64,000 nucleotides of DNA from Plecoglossus altivelis (GCA_036571765.1 BROE01000009.1:6149646-6213645), one strand, 5' to 3'; positions 1 to 11,135 are shown, numbered from the stretch's first letter. Notes: generated by a model not told the origin, from the letters alone. Translations and numbers: made by a program.

Positions 1-59
1 TCTAGAGACAGATATTGAGACTGTTAAAATACAGAGTAACATTGTTAAGCGTCAAATAG

Positions 60-671
60 GTGAATTCGTTAATGGAAGAAGAAATGTTGTGTAGAACACA
101 GAGATCACACCATGTAATTAAAGATATACTTCCTAGAAAACTTTCCTCAACATACTGTGACCCTACATTAAAGGAGTGGCATTTTGATCATGATGTCAGT
201 GATGCAGCACTCACATATGGGGTGATTGTAAATGAAGCTAGATATACTTTGACAGTTCATTTGATTAATAAAGGACCTATCTATGTCTTCGTAGGTCCAG
301 ATAACTCTACTTGGACTAACGATACAGTACCATTAGAAAGTTGTCTTCTGGGTTCATCTATAGTTGATATCATGATTGAGAGCTCCAGATGGGAAGCAAT
401 GCCAGAATGGGACACAATATTGTACCATGTGTATTTTGGTCAGTCTCCAAGGAAATGTCATATGATAGGACCCTCTGGGATAATTCCAAAAGATATTAGA
501 ATGAACAATACCAATGTGACAATGTACAATCCTGATTGGGTTGAGAATTGTCCGGAAGTTAAACACATTACAGCTCCTGGTTTAGTTAAACACTCTAGAT
601 GGTACACTATGTACCCTCTTAGTATATTGCATGTGTTTGAAGCAAAACTAGATATGGACCTTTCGCCTTGA
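60..671 (+). pseudogene. Retroviral env, surface-subunit-like segment, stopped
   Basis: An open segment of about 200 codons carries four N-glycosylation sequons (NST, NDT, NNT, NVT) and scattered cysteines and tryptophans, as expected for an envelope surface domain. The frame has a TAG at 57-59 just upstream, so no start is certain; the first ATG is at 72. A TGA at 669-671 ends it, but the same frame reopens at once and runs on to 1460, so this is one reading frame broken by a single stop. No signal peptide is seen, and the N-terminal part is probably lost or outside the window. Function as env is inferred from the cleavage site and downstream segment. Confidence 0.5.
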
Positions 672-677
672 CTAAAT

Positions 678-1460
678 ATGTATAAGGAATTCTCTAGTCT
701 AACCGATGAGATTCAAAACCTTTATGAGAAATTGCTCACTCGTCTTCCTTGTTGCTCAAGCAAGAGAGGGAAAAGATCAGTTGAGGGTTGGGTGGGGATA
801 GGACTGGGAACTTACAATACATTTGCTCAAACTATATCTGAATACAATCACAATTGGGTAGAAAGTGAACTTGTCCTTGCTGGTGAGTGGGTGAATCGAG
901 CGGCCAGTGCTAATGTTAATGGTGCCTCAAGTTTGGCTAATGCAGCAAGAAACAATTTGGGCATGCTTGGTGAGACTGTAAAGGTTTTCAGCAGGAGTGT
1001 TGATGTTTTCAGAATTACGTTCAGCAGGATGTTGGAGAGAGCAGAGCGAGAACAGCAGTGTTACAGAGTGGGACAAGCCACCATTGCTGAATGGAACTCC
1101 CTGATCACAGACCTGAAAGATGGGTATATCCCGCCGGAGATCGCAGGCCAACTCCTGGCCGTAATAACACTTCCAGCTCCTTGGCACATTGTGGGGGAGG
1201 TTCTGCCGGTATCAAGAGTCTGCGCTGACTCAGAGCATACTCTGAGAGGTGTGATCACAGTACGCCGTGTGACTGCTCTCCCGTTTCCCTGTGGGGACCT
1301 CTATCAACACTGGTGTAGATGGCTTATGGAAGCATATGTGGATAAAGATGATAACCTATTTGACAGAAAACATTGTCAACAAGTAGGCCTAAATGTGTTT
1401 TGTAATGGCGCTTATGTTTCAAAAATTGATATTTCTGATTTCTCCACGGTTTTGAAGTGA
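678..1460 (+). pseudogene. Retroviral env, cleavage site and transmembrane-subunit ectodomain-like segment
   Basis: This segment continues the frame of 60-671 after the TGA. It holds a dibasic furin-type motif (KRGKRS, about codons 30-35), directly followed by a Gly-rich hydrophobic stretch like a fusion peptide, then about 90 residues of Ala/Asn-rich helix and a Cys-containing region. The frame ends at TGA 1458-1460. Similar-looking sequence seems to continue in another frame from 1457 into the gap, suggesting a frameshift. No membrane anchor is seen because the gap begins at 1542. The retroviral identity rests on this architecture only. Confidence 0.5.
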
Positions 1461-1541
1461 CCAAAGATCTCCCAAACATTCGGCCAGTTCAGATATCACA
1501 CACTCACTGGTGCGGGACAGGTGAGGTAATTATTCATGATA

Positions 1542-2041
1542 NNNNNNNNNNNNNNNNNNNNNNNNNNNNNNNNNNNNNNNNNNNNNNNNNNNNNNNNNNN
1601 NNNNNNNNNNNNNNNNNNNNNNNNNNNNNNNNNNNNNNNNNNNNNNNNNNNNNNNNNNNNNNNNNNNNNNNNNNNNNNNNNNNNNNNNNNNNNNNNNNNN
1701 NNNNNNNNNNNNNNNNNNNNNNNNNNNNNNNNNNNNNNNNNNNNNNNNNNNNNNNNNNNNNNNNNNNNNNNNNNNNNNNNNNNNNNNNNNNNNNNNNNNN
1801 NNNNNNNNNNNNNNNNNNNNNNNNNNNNNNNNNNNNNNNNNNNNNNNNNNNNNNNNNNNNNNNNNNNNNNNNNNNNNNNNNNNNNNNNNNNNNNNNNNNN
1901 NNNNNNNNNNNNNNNNNNNNNNNNNNNNNNNNNNNNNNNNNNNNNNNNNNNNNNNNNNNNNNNNNNNNNNNNNNNNNNNNNNNNNNNNNNNNNNNNNNNN
2001 NNNNNNNNNNNNNNNNNNNNNNNNNNNNNNNNNNNNNNNNN
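1542..2041. other. Assembly gap (500 N)
   Basis: Exactly 500 N bases, a typical placeholder length. The env ends in it and Rex3 sequence begins after it, so the Rex3 5' end and its junction with the retrovirus are hidden here. Any open frame crossing it is meaningless. Confidence 0.99.
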
Positions 2042-2193
2042 AGGTGCCTGGACGACCGAGGCCATGCACACGGTCTCTAGTGCTGGGGAATGTCACCTCG
2101 CTGGCAGGAAAGGAGCCCGAGCTTGTGCGGGAGGTAGAGCGTTACCGGCTAGATATTGTCGGCCTCACCTCCACGCACAGCCTGGGTTCCGGG
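2042..2193 (+). mobile_element. Rex3 (RTE-clade LINE), 5' segment, left of nested L2
   Basis: The sequence matches the 5' part of the Rex3 copies at 22,562-22,845 (+) and 60,228-60,400 (-). It shows the endonuclease start, whose TWNVTSLAG-type text is readable in the minus copy. Element sequence stops near 2193 and resumes at 5751 with the stretch that encodes ERGWTLHFSG, so the L2 at 2194-5750 landed inside it. Confidence 0.75.
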
Positions 2194-2354
2194 TCCTTAC
2201 GTACTTACTTCCGGCGCTGGTGAGAGCCGGCTGCTGGTTGCAACACGCTCCGTCTTTTTCCAACTTTTTTTCGCTTTCTTTTTATTGTAAATACTTTAAC
2301 TTTTGCACACCTTTTCTGTGAAGTGAGGGTCAACACACACGCGCTGACTCCGCG

Positions 2355-3749
2355 TTGATTCAACTTTTATTTTCGTTTTTATTTTTGTTTCGCTGTTTTA
2401 TTGCGTGTTCTTGCCGCGATGTGTATCGGCCCCCCTCCCCCCGGCCCCCGCGTGTTTACTCCAGGGAGACGCTGCTGGAGCTGCGGAGCGTGGTGTGTCT
2501 CCCCCGGGACCGGCACGAGATCCCAGCGGAGGTGCTGCGGAAGACACGCAGAGGCCGGCGCGCGGGGCGTAAACTCCGGGAAAAGAAGAGATGCTTCCGA
2601 CCTGTTCTCCCCGTCATCATCACGGGAAACGTGAGATCTCTCCGCAAGGGGATGGACGAGCTGGCGGGATCTACGCGGTACCAGCAGGAGTACAGAGACA
2701 GCAGCATCATGCTTTTCACGGAGACGTGGTTAACCCCCGAAATCCCGGACTCAACTGTCACTCTGGACCATTTTCATCTGCTGCGTGCGGACAGAACAGC
2801 AGAGAGCGGTAAGAAGAGAGGAGGAGGCCTGGCTGTGTTCGTGAATGGAAAGTGGTGCAAGTCTGGACACTGTACAGTGAAACAGCAGCTGTGTAACAAA
2901 GACATTGAACTGTTAGCTGTTAGCATGAGGCCATATTATCTGCCCCGGGAGTTTTCACATATTATTGTGATAGCAGTGTATGTGGCCCCCTCTGCTAATG
3001 CTGACAATGCTTGTGAAGCTCTGCTCTCCTGCACCAGCAGGTTACAAACACAGCACCCACAGGCTCTCTTCCTCATCTCTGGTGACTTCAACCATGCCTC
3101 TCCCTCATCTGTTCTGCCAACATACACCCAGTATGTCACCTGCCCCACCAGAGACAAGAAAACCCTGGACTTGTTCTTTGCAAACACCAAGGACGCTTAT
3201 TCTTCTTCTCCTCTTCCCCCCCTGGGCAAATCGGACTACAACCATGTACATCTGCGGCCGGTGTATGAACCCATCGTGCACAGGCAGCCAGTGGCGCCCC
3301 GTGTGGTGAGGAGGTGGTCTGCTGAGAGCGAGGAGGCTCTGAGGGACTGCTTCAGCACCACTGTGTGGGCAGAACTTTATGACCCACATGGGGAGGACAT
3401 CAACTCCATCACAGAGTGCATCACGGACTACATCAACTTCTGTTGTGAAAACACTGTACCTTCCCGGACGGTGCGGTGTTTTCCAAACAGCAAGCCGTGG
3501 ATTAACCGTGACATTAAGGCTCTGCTGAAGGAGGAGAAGAGAGCGTTCAGGTCAGGGAACAAGGAGGAGCTGAGCACTGTGCAGAAGAAGCTGAGGAGGA
3601 AGATCAGGCAAGGGGAAGCCAGCTACAGGAGGAAGATGGAAGAGCAGCTGCAGCAGCAGAACATCCAGGGAGTGTGGAGGAGCCTGAAAACCATCTCAGG
3701 TTTCAAGCCCCCCCCCTGTCCAGGCGGAGGGGGACCTTCAGTGGGTTAA
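2355..3749 (+). pseudogene. L2 copy A: endonuclease region
   Basis: This is an apurinic-type endonuclease domain of a non-LTR retrotransposon, which nicks target DNA to prime reverse transcription. Motifs in order are GNVRSL (residues about 94-99), FTETWL with the catalytic Glu, a GDFN box and a KSDYN box. In active relatives the last box usually reads SDH, so the Tyr suggests loss of a catalytic His. The frame runs on into a Lys/Arg-rich linker and ends at a TAA at 3747-3749, after a C- and G-rich stretch where the reading frame slips. The reverse transcriptase continues in another frame from 3769. Confidence 0.85.
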
Positions 3750-3768
3750 CGATCTGAATTCTCACTTT

Positions 3769-5019
3769 ATGAGATTTGATCAATCACCCACCCCTCCCCC
3801 CGCACAGCTGCAAACCCACACCCCCACGGCTGGACAATGGCCCACACCCGATCCTCTTCACACCTCTGCTTCGGTCCATCAGCTCACCACTCAGCCCCCC
3901 GTCACCAACCCCCCCAGCCAACCATGGCCCACACCCGATCCACTTCACACCTCTGCTTCAGTCCATCAGCTCACCACTCATCCCCCCGCCACCAATCCCC
4001 CCAGCGCACAGTCACCCAACCCACCCCTGTCCTTCACAGCAGCACAGGTGAGGAGAGAGCTGAGGAGGATTAAAACCAGGAAGGCAGCAGGACCAGACAG
4101 CATCAGCTCCAGGCTCCTTAAGTCCTGCGCAGATGAACTGTGTGGAGTTATGGTGCATGTCTTCAACATGAGCCTAAAGCTGAGGGTGGTACCACAGATT
4201 TGGAAGACCTCCTGTGTGGTACCAGTGCCAAAGACACTGCGTGCTAAAGACCTCAGCAGCTTCAGGCCGGTGGCTCTCACGTCCCATCTGATGAAGACAC
4301 TGGAGAGGCTGGTCCTGGACCACCTACGCTCCGCCGTGAGCTCAGCCATGGATCCGCTGCAGTTTGCGTACCGGCCTGGTATTGGTGTGGAGGATACCAT
4401 CATCTTCCTGCTGCACCGCTCTCTCTCTCACCTCGAGAACCCTGGCAGCGCTGTGAGAATTCTGTTCTTTGATTTCTCCAGCGCCTTCAACACCATCCAG
4501 CCGCTGCTGCTGAGGGACAAGCTGGAGACTGCTGGTGTGGACTGTGACCTGGCAGAGTGGATCCTGGACTACCTCACGAACCGACCTCAGTTTGTGAGAG
4601 CCCGGGATTGTGTGTCTGACACTCTGACCTGCAGTGTGGGGGCGCCGCAGGGCACTGTCCTAGCGCCCTTCCTCTTCACCCTCTACACCTCGGACTTCAG
4701 ACACAACACGGACAGCTGTGTTCTGCAGAAGTTCTCTGACGACTCTGCCATCATCGGACTCATCACGGACGACGATGATGCAGAGTACAGAGGACTAACG
4801 CAGGACTTTGTGGACTGGTGTCAGCAGAACCACCTCCTCATCAACGCAGGAAAGACCAAGGAGATGCTGGTGGACTTCCGCCGACGCCACTCCACTGCCC
4901 CCTCACCAGTGAACATCCAGGGAAAGGACATTGAGAGAGTGGACGCACACAAGTACCTGGGTGTTCATCTGAACCACAAACTGGACTGGACTCATAACAC
5001 AGACGCACTGTACAAGTAG
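3769..5019 (+). pseudogene. L2 copy A: reverse transcriptase region
   Basis: Reverse transcriptase with the expected order of blocks: KAAGPDSI (about residue 110), FRPVALTSHLMKTLERL, FAYRPG, FFDFSSAFNTI, GAPQGTVLAPFLFTLYT, and FSDDSAI in place of the canonical F/YxDD. The N-terminal 80 residues are a Pro-rich linker with a tandem duplication. The frame stops at TAG 5017-5019 right after ALYK, although homologous sequence continues (QSRVYLLRRLRSFG in the same frame). Confidence 0.85.
3838..4011 (+). repeat. 87-bp tandem duplication in the L2 copy A linker
   Basis: Two copies (3838-3924 and 3925-4011) encode almost the same 29 residues, starting WPTPDPLHTSASVHQLTT. The unit is a multiple of three, so the frame is kept. 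Confidence 0.9.
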
Positions 5020-5419
5020 AGTCAGAGTCGGGTCTACCTCCTGAGGAGACTCAGGTCTTTTGGAGTGTCAGGGCCGCTCCTGAGGACCTTCTACGACTCT
5101 GTGGTGGCATCAGCCGTCCTGTACGGTGTGGTCTGCTGGAGCAGCAGCATCACAGAGAGGGAGAGGAAGAAGCTGGACAAGGTCATCAAGAAGTCCAGCT
5201 CCGTCCTGGGCTGTGCTCTGGACTCGTGAGGTGGGGGACAGAAGGGTCCTGGCTAAACTCAAGTCGATGCTGGACCATGAGTCCCACCCTCTGCAGGACG
5301 CTATGTCAGCCCTGGAGAGCAGCTTCAGTGACAGACTGATTCACCCTCGCTGTATGAAGGAGAGGTTTAGCAGGTCTTTCCTTCCTGCTGCTGTCAGACT
5401 TTACAATGATCACTGTTAG
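5020..5419 (+). pseudogene. L2 copy A: C-terminal reverse transcriptase remnant
   Basis: The thumb and C-terminal part follow the TAG: VYLLRRLRSFG then, after a frame change near 5225, LAKLKSMLDHESHPLQD and RFSRSFLPAAVRLYNDH, the usual end of L2 ORF2. The 3' UTR follows to 5750. Confidence 0.8.
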
Positions 5420-5753
5420 CCCTGAACATGTGCCATTCACCCGCTACAATCATGTGCAATATAATTTATAATTTAACATACTGTTAATAGACTTTTCACC
5501 TCACCATAGTCACTTACTGTATATAATATAACAATACACTTTAGCCACTTTAGATACCATTTTCAATGTAAATAAGAGTGTGCACTTTACACTTTATACT
5601 TTATATTGTATTTTTTACGACCATGTTTATTTATCCTTTTGTTATTGCATGCGCCTATTTCTTTCATTCCTGTCCTAAACTGTGTGTTGCAACAGTGGAA
5701 TTTCCCATTGTGGGACAAATAAAGGATCTCTTATCTTATCTTATCTTATTATC

Positions 5754-6530
5754 CTCGAGAGAGGCTGGACTCTACATTTCTCTGGCGTTGCTCGCGGGGA
5801 GAGGTGGCGGGCTGGCGTGGGCTTGTTCATAGCCCCGTGGCTCAGCCGCCACGTGTTGGGGTTTACCCCGGTAGACGAGAGGGTCGTGTCCCTGCGCCTT
5901 CAAGCCGGGGACAGGTCTCTCACTGTTGTATCGGCCTATGGGCCGAACAGCAGTGCAGAGTACCCGGCCTTCTTGGGGTCCCTGGGAGGGGTACTGGATA
6001 GTGCACCGACCGGGGACTCCATTGTTCTGCTGGGGGACTTCAACGCCCATGTGGGTAACGGCAGTGACACCTGGAGAGGTGTGATTGGGAGGAACGGTCC
6101 CCCCGATCTGAACCCGAGCGGTGTTTTGTTGTTTGACTTCTGTGCTAGTTACAGTTTGTCCATAACGAACACCATGTTCGAGCACAAGGGTGTCCATCAG
6201 TGCACGTGGCACCAGGGCACCCTAGGCCGAAGGTCGATGATCGACTTTGTTGTCGTGTCCTCTGACCTCCGGCCACGTGTCTCGGACACTCGGGTAAAGA
6301 GAGGGGCGGAGCTGTCAACTGACCACCACCTGGTTGTGAGCTGGATCCGCTGGTGGAGGAGGAAGTCGGACAGACCTGGCAGGCCCAAGCGTATCGTGAG
6401 GGTCTGTTGGGAACGTCTGGTGGAGCCTTCTGTCAGCGGGGTCTTCAACTCGCACCTCCGGGAGAGTTTCTCACAGATTCCGGGGGGGACTGGGGACATT
6501 GAGTCTGAGTGGACTATGTTCTCGGCCTAC
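5754..6530 (+). pseudogene. Rex3: endonuclease domain
   Basis: Endonuclease of the RTE clade that nicks the target site. Readable blocks are ERGWTLHFSGVA, GVGLFIAP, SVVSAYGPN-like text, LLGDFNAHVG (catalytic Asp/Asn), RRSMIDFVVVSSDLRPRVSDTRVKRGAE and STDHHLVVSWI (catalytic Asp/His). The domain looks complete apart from its first residues, which lie at 2042-2193 beyond the L2. The frame continues a little past 6530 by chance, but the homologous text switches to another frame there. Confidence 0.85.
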
Positions 6531-7225
6531 CATTGTCGATGCGGCGGCCCGGAGCTGCGGTCGTAAGGTCTCTGGTGCCAGTCGCGGCGGCAAACCCCGA
6601 ACCCGGTGGTGGACACCGGAAGTAAGGGATGCTGTCAAACTGAAGAAGGAGTCCTATCAAGCCTGGTTGGCTTGTGGGACTCCGGAGACAGTTGACGGGT
6701 ATCGGCAGGCCAAGCGTGCCGCGGCTCGGATTGTCGCGGAGGCGAAAACTCGGGTCTGGGAGGAATTCGGGGAGGCTATGGAGAAGGACTACCGGACGGC
6801 CGCAAGGAAATTCTGGCAAACCGTTCGCCGACTCAGGGGGGAGAAGTGGTTCTTCACCAACACCGTGTACGGTGCGGGCGGGGAGCTGCTGACCTCAACT
6901 GGGGACGTTGTTGGACAGTGGAAGGAATACTTTGAGGATCTCCTCAATCCTGCCGTCACGTCTTCCGAAGAGGAAGCAGAGGCTGAGGACCCGGAGGTGG
7001 ACTCGTCAATCACCCAGGCGGAGGTCACCGAGGTGGTCGGTGGGCTACTCGGTGGCAAAGCCCCGGGGGTAGATGAGATCCGCCCCGAGTATCTTAAGTC
7101 TCTGGATGTTGTGGGGCTGTCGTGGCTGACACGTCTCTTCAACATTGCGTGGCGCCTTGGGACGGTGCCGCTGGACTGGCAGACCGGGGTGGTGGTACCC
7201 CTTTATAAGAAGGGGACCGGGGGGT
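6530..7225 (+). pseudogene. Rex3: linker and start of reverse transcriptase
   Basis: In this frame the protein runs through a Lys/Arg-rich linker, an acidic patch (EEEAEAEDPEVD) and the first reverse transcriptase blocks (GGKAPGVDEIRPEYLK, WLTRLFNIAWRLGTVPLDWQTGVVVPLYKKG). It then slips in a G-rich run near 7218-7226 to the frame of the next segment. Confidence 0.8.
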
Positions 7226-8480
7226 GTGTTCCAACTACAGGGGGATCACACTCCTCAGCCTCCCTGGTAAGGTCTATGCCAGGGTACTGGAGAGGAGAAT
7301 CCATCCGATAGTCGAACCTCGGATTCAGGAAGAGCAGTGTGGGTTTCGTCCTAGCCGCGGAACACTGGACCAGCTCTACACACTTCATCGGTTGCTTGAG
7401 GGTTCACGGGAGTTTGCCCAACCGGTTCACATGTGTTTTGTGGACCTGGAGAAGGCGTTCGACCGTGTCCCTCGTGGTGCCCTGTGGGGGGTTTGCCGGG
7501 AGTACGGGGTCCGGGGCCCTTTGCTCAGGGCCGTCCGGTCCCTGTATGACCGGAGCAGGAGCTGTGTTCGCATTTCCGGTAGTAAGTCGGACCTGTTCTC
7601 GGTGCATGTTGGACTCCGCCAGGGCTGCTCTTTGTCACCGGTTCTGTTCATTGTTTTCATGGACAGAATTTCTAGGCACAGCCAGGGGCCGGAGGGTGTC
7701 TGGTTCGGGGGGCACAGGATTTCATCTCTGCTATTCGCAGATGATGTTGTCCTGATGGCTTCATCGGACCGGGACCTACAGCATGCACTAGAGCGGTTTG
7801 CAGCCGAGTGTGAAGCGGCCAGGATGGGAATCAGCACCTCGAAATCTGAAGCTATGGTTCTCGACCGGAAGAAGGTGGCTTGCTCCCTCCGGGTGGGTGG
7901 GGAGCCCTTGCTTCAAGTGGAGGAGTTCAAGTATCTCGGGGTTTTGTTCACGAGTGAGGGAAGGATGGAACGTGAGATTGACAGGCGGATCGGTGCAGCG
8001 GCTGCAGTGATGCACTCTCTGTACCGGTCCGTCGTGGTGAAGAAGGAGCTGAGCCGGAAGGCAAAGCTCTCAATTTACCGATCAATCTACGTTCCTACCC
8101 TCACCTATGGTCATGAACTTTGGGTAATGACCGAAAGGACGAGATCGCGGATACAAGCGGTCGAAATGAGTTTTCTCCGCAGGGTGGCTGGGCGCTCCCT
8201 TAGAGATAAGGTGAGGAGCTCGGTCACACGGGAGGAGCTCGGAGTAGAGCCGCTGCTCCTCCACGTCGAGAGGAGCCAGCTGAGGTGGCTCGGGCATCTG
8301 TTTCGGATGCCTCCTGGACGCCTCCCTCGGGAGGTGTTCCGGGCATGTCCTACCAGGAGGCGGCCCCAGGGAAGACCCAGGACACGCTGGAGGGACTATG
8401 TCTCTCGGCTGGCCTGGGAACGCCTGGAAGTCTGGGCCTCCCTGCTCAGACTGCTGCCCCCGCGACCCGGCCCCGGATAA
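7224..8480 (+). pseudogene. Rex3: reverse transcriptase core and C-terminus
   Basis: This segment covers most of the reverse transcriptase in one open frame: NYRGITLLSLPGKVYARVL, CGFRPSRGTLDQLY, CFVDLEKAFDRVPR, GLRQGCSLSPVLF, LLFADDVVLM with the catalytic Asp pair, and KYLGVLFT. The RTE-type C-terminus has LRWLGHLFRMP and PRTRWRDYVSRLAWERL. It ends shortly before the GATG tail. The catalytic residues are intact, but the upstream frameshifts make the whole element non-autonomous. Confidence 0.85.
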
Positions 8481-8510
8481 GCGGAAGAAAATGGATGGAT
8501 GGATGGATGA

Positions 8511-8850
8511 ACTATGCTTGGACCTTCTCTTAGGGCCTCTAATTTACAGAAAGCACTTGAAAAGAGTTATAGTTATCTGTCAAGTCTCTGTTTAGGTCAA
8601 ATGGCCTTGATCCCACAAGACCCTTACCCTATACTGTCTAAAAGCTTACATCAGATGCTTGTGTAACCGAGCGTGTACGAATCCTATAGGCTGAATAACT
8701 GTTGACTTTGTCTCTGAAAACTATATAAACTCATGTGTGTGGACTTTATACTTTGAAGACTGTACCCTGTACCTCTTCCCGACCGGTCGTATTCATTAAA
8801 CTCAGAAAGGGATCTCTGAGTTTGTTGTTGTGTCATCTGTGTCTTCAAGA
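8511..8850 (+). mobile_element. LTR-like segment, possibly the 3' LTR of endogenous retrovirus 1
   Basis: A TATA-like box (CTATATAA, about 8720) is followed about 75 bp later by ATTAAA and then a U5-like T/G-rich stretch (8810-8850). The segment sits just after the Rex3 tail and before an L2 fragment. If Rex3 landed in retrovirus 1, this is where its 3' LTR would be. No second LTR copy is available for comparison. Confidence 0.35.
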
Positions 8851-9965
8851 CCATCACTTTGATAAAAAACCCTACACACTCAACGTCAACAAAACTGTGG
8901 AGATTATTGTGGATTTCAGGAAACCGCAGAGGGAGCACCCCCCTATCCACATCGATGGGACAGTAGTGGAGAGGGTATTAATTTTGAAGTTCCTCAGCGT
9001 ACATATCACAGACAAACTGAATTGGTCCACCCGCACAGACTGCATCGTGAAGAAGGCGCAGCAGCGCCTCTTTAACCTCAGGAGGCTGAAGAAATTCAGC
9101 CTGTCACAAAAAACACTCACAAACTTCTACAGATGCACAATCGAGAGCATCCTGTCGGGCTGTATCACTGCCTGGTATGGTAACTGCTCCGCCCACAACC
9201 GTAAGGCTCTCCAGAGGGTAGTGAGGTCTGCTCAACACATCACCGGGGGCAAACTACCTGCCCTCCAGGACACCTACACCATCCGATGTCACAGGAAGGC
9301 CATAAAGATCATCAAGGACAACAACCACCCGAGCCACTGCCTGTTCGCCCCGCTATCATCCAGAAGGCGAGGTCAATACAGGTGCATCAAAGCTGGGACC
9401 GAGAGACTGAAAAACAGCTTCTATCTCAAGGCAATCAGACTTTTAAACAGTCACCACTAACATTGAGTGGCTGCTGCCAACACACTGACTCAACTCCAGC
9501 CACTTTAATAATGGGAATTGATGGGAATTGCTGTAAAATATATCACTAGCCACTTTTAACAATGCTACTTAATAACATGTACCCTACATTATACCCTACA
9601 TTATTATTCATTTCATATGTATATACTGTACTCTATCATCTACTGCATATTTATGTAATACCTCTCACTAGCCACTTTAAACTATGTCACTTTACTCATC
9701 TCTTATGTATCTACTGTACTCGATACCATCTACTGCATCTCGCCTATGCTGTATTGTACCATCGCTTATTCATATATATTTATATACATGTTATTTTTTA
9801 TTCCCTTACACTTGTGTGTAAAAGGTAGTAGTTGTGGAATTGATAGGTTACATTACTCGTTGGTTATCACTGCATTGTTCGGAACTAGAAGCACAAGCAT
9901 TTCGTTTCACACGTATTAAGATCTGCTAACCATGAGTATGTGACAAATACAATTTGATTTGATTG
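8851..9965 (+). mobile_element. L2-type LINE 3' fragment (copy C)
   Basis: A 5'-truncated copy. 8860-9460 encodes the C-terminal reverse transcriptase part in one frame (NVNKTVEIIVDFRK, CIVKKAQQRLFNLRRLKKF, SILSGCITAWYGNCS, LQRVVRSAQHITGGKLP, RLKNSFYLKAIRLLN). It is followed by a 3' UTR and a TTTGATTTGATT tail at about 9950-9964. This family differs from copies A and B. Confidence 0.85.
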
Positions 9966-10031
9966 GATGTGCTCATTATTTAAAAGCAAGGAAATATCGA
10001 GCTGATAACCTGCCAGACTCTCTTTGTCCTG

Positions 10032-10193
10032 CTTAAAGTAATCAAGAGAAAAACCTGGTCATCGCCCAAGTGGGATGGCCCATTCACCGTTCTGCTCACC
10101 ACACCCACAGCAATGAAAATTGCTGAACGGAACACCTGGATCCATCAAGCACATGGTAAAAAGCTATATCCAACGACAAACACCGATCAGTAG
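10032..10193 (+). pseudogene. Retrovirus 2: integrase C-terminal domain
   Basis: About 53 codons ending at TAG 10,191-10,193 show the class I integrase C-terminal pattern: PKWDGPFTVLLTTPTA, then a TWIH motif. This SH3-like domain contributes to DNA binding. The catalytic core is absent. Confidence 0.75.
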
Positions 10194-10328
10194 TGGAAGT
10201 CCGGTTACAAAGGGTGGTGTTATCACTAGCAAGCACTAGTCGCAACCCGGTGAAGATAACAACTGAGCTACTGTGTGATTAGGGTCATCAAACCTTTCTG
10301 AGTGGCCGAGTGCTACTCCAGTGTGACC

Positions 10329-10511
10329 ATGGGGGACAGGTTGTTTCAGAGACTGCTCATCACACTTCTGGCAGCTATCCCAGTTCTCTGGATGAGTGTT
10401 GTAACACCCAAGGACAATGATGGCCTTGCGCGGAGAGAGAAGAGATGGACAGGAGAAAACCTGGAGTGGTGGACTGTGGGTCATGAGACTCATCCACATC
10501 CATGGCATTAA
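10329..10511 (+). pseudogene. Retrovirus 2: env start (signal peptide), truncated
   Basis: An ATG at 10,329 opens a 60-codon frame whose first 26 residues form a clear signal peptide (basic start, hydrophobic core, small residues). A basic motif (RREKR) follows within 40 residues, and the frame stops at 10,509-10,511. Its position just after the integrase end is that of env. No further env homology is readable up to the polypurine tract. Confidence 0.55.
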
Positions 10512-11135
10512 AATGCCTGGTACAGGTATGCATGGGACTTAGCAAGATCATATAACAAAAGTAATTGCAACATTTGTTCTCATATTCCACACTCAACAAC
10601 ACAGACAACTTTGTTTGCCAAAGAAATTAATAGAACAGAAGCAAAATGCTTTGCCTAGTTGTATTATTGTTGCATCTGATGTAGTATCAATAATTTGGCA
10701 TCACAATTTTGGCATAGTTTTTCAGATGTTCCCCTTCTCTTTATACATATGAGCATAGTATCTTTGGAATTTCAGGGTGACTACACCCTGGCTGTACAAG
10801 ACGCCATATTAAATGTTTCACACAGTGCATACAAATCATGTATAAAGCTTTTCCAGTTTTCCAAATGTTATTGAGGTTTATTGTTTTGATTATGTGTTAT
10901 GATTTTGTTCTGTATCATGTTTGCTTGCTGTATTCCATGTATCAAGGCTATTGTTTCCCGAATGATGAGCAAAATGTGTGTACAATATACTATGCTAATT
11001 CAAGATGAAGGGGTAGCTGATGGTCCCACTGTGTAAAATGTTAAAGTTAACTATGTGTCTGACGGTGTAACAGAAACTGCTGAACAGCAAGATGTTATGT
11101 TCAGAAGTTTTATAGTACATAGACTCTAATATGAT

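Larger units (their letters stand above)
1..1541 (+). mobile_element. Endogenous retrovirus 1, env region (internal part)
   Basis: Two same-frame open segments (60-671 and 678-1460) together look like a retroviral envelope: a glycosylated surface part, a basic furin-type site, then a glycine-rich stretch and a long helical part. The element is cut by the window start and by the assembly gap, so no gag, pol or 5' LTR is visible. The long ectodomain after the cleavage site, without an obvious CX6CC motif, recalls spuma-like envelopes, but that class assignment is a guess. An LTR-like segment at 8511-8850 may be its 3' end, displaced by the Rex3 insertion. Confidence 0.55.
2194..5750 (+). mobile_element. 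L2-clade LINE (copy A), near full length, nested in Rex3
   Basis: It has a 5' UTR, an endonuclease and a reverse transcriptase region, and a 3' end with a polyadenylation-like AATAAA (5718-5724 region) followed by ATCTTATCTTATCTTAT-type repeats, the usual tail of fish L2 elements. The coding region is broken by a frameshift around 3711-3740, a TAG at 5017-5019 and a frameshift near 5126-5230, so this copy cannot make its own proteins. It splits a Rex3 element whose two parts flank it. Confidence 0.85.
5751..8510 (+). mobile_element. Rex3 (RTE-clade LINE), main segment, right of nested L2
   Basis: Endonuclease and reverse transcriptase are followed by a very short 3' UTR and a (GATG)n tail at about 8490-8507, the feature reported for Rex3. 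With 2042-2193 it forms one element interrupted by L2 copy A. Two frameshifts (about 6530 and 7222) break the reading frame. Other Rex3 pieces in this window are at 15,462, 21,935 and 58,918. Confidence 0.85.

Noticed and set aside
1457..2321. Open frames across the N run
   Set aside because: They consist of unknown residues in an assembly gap.
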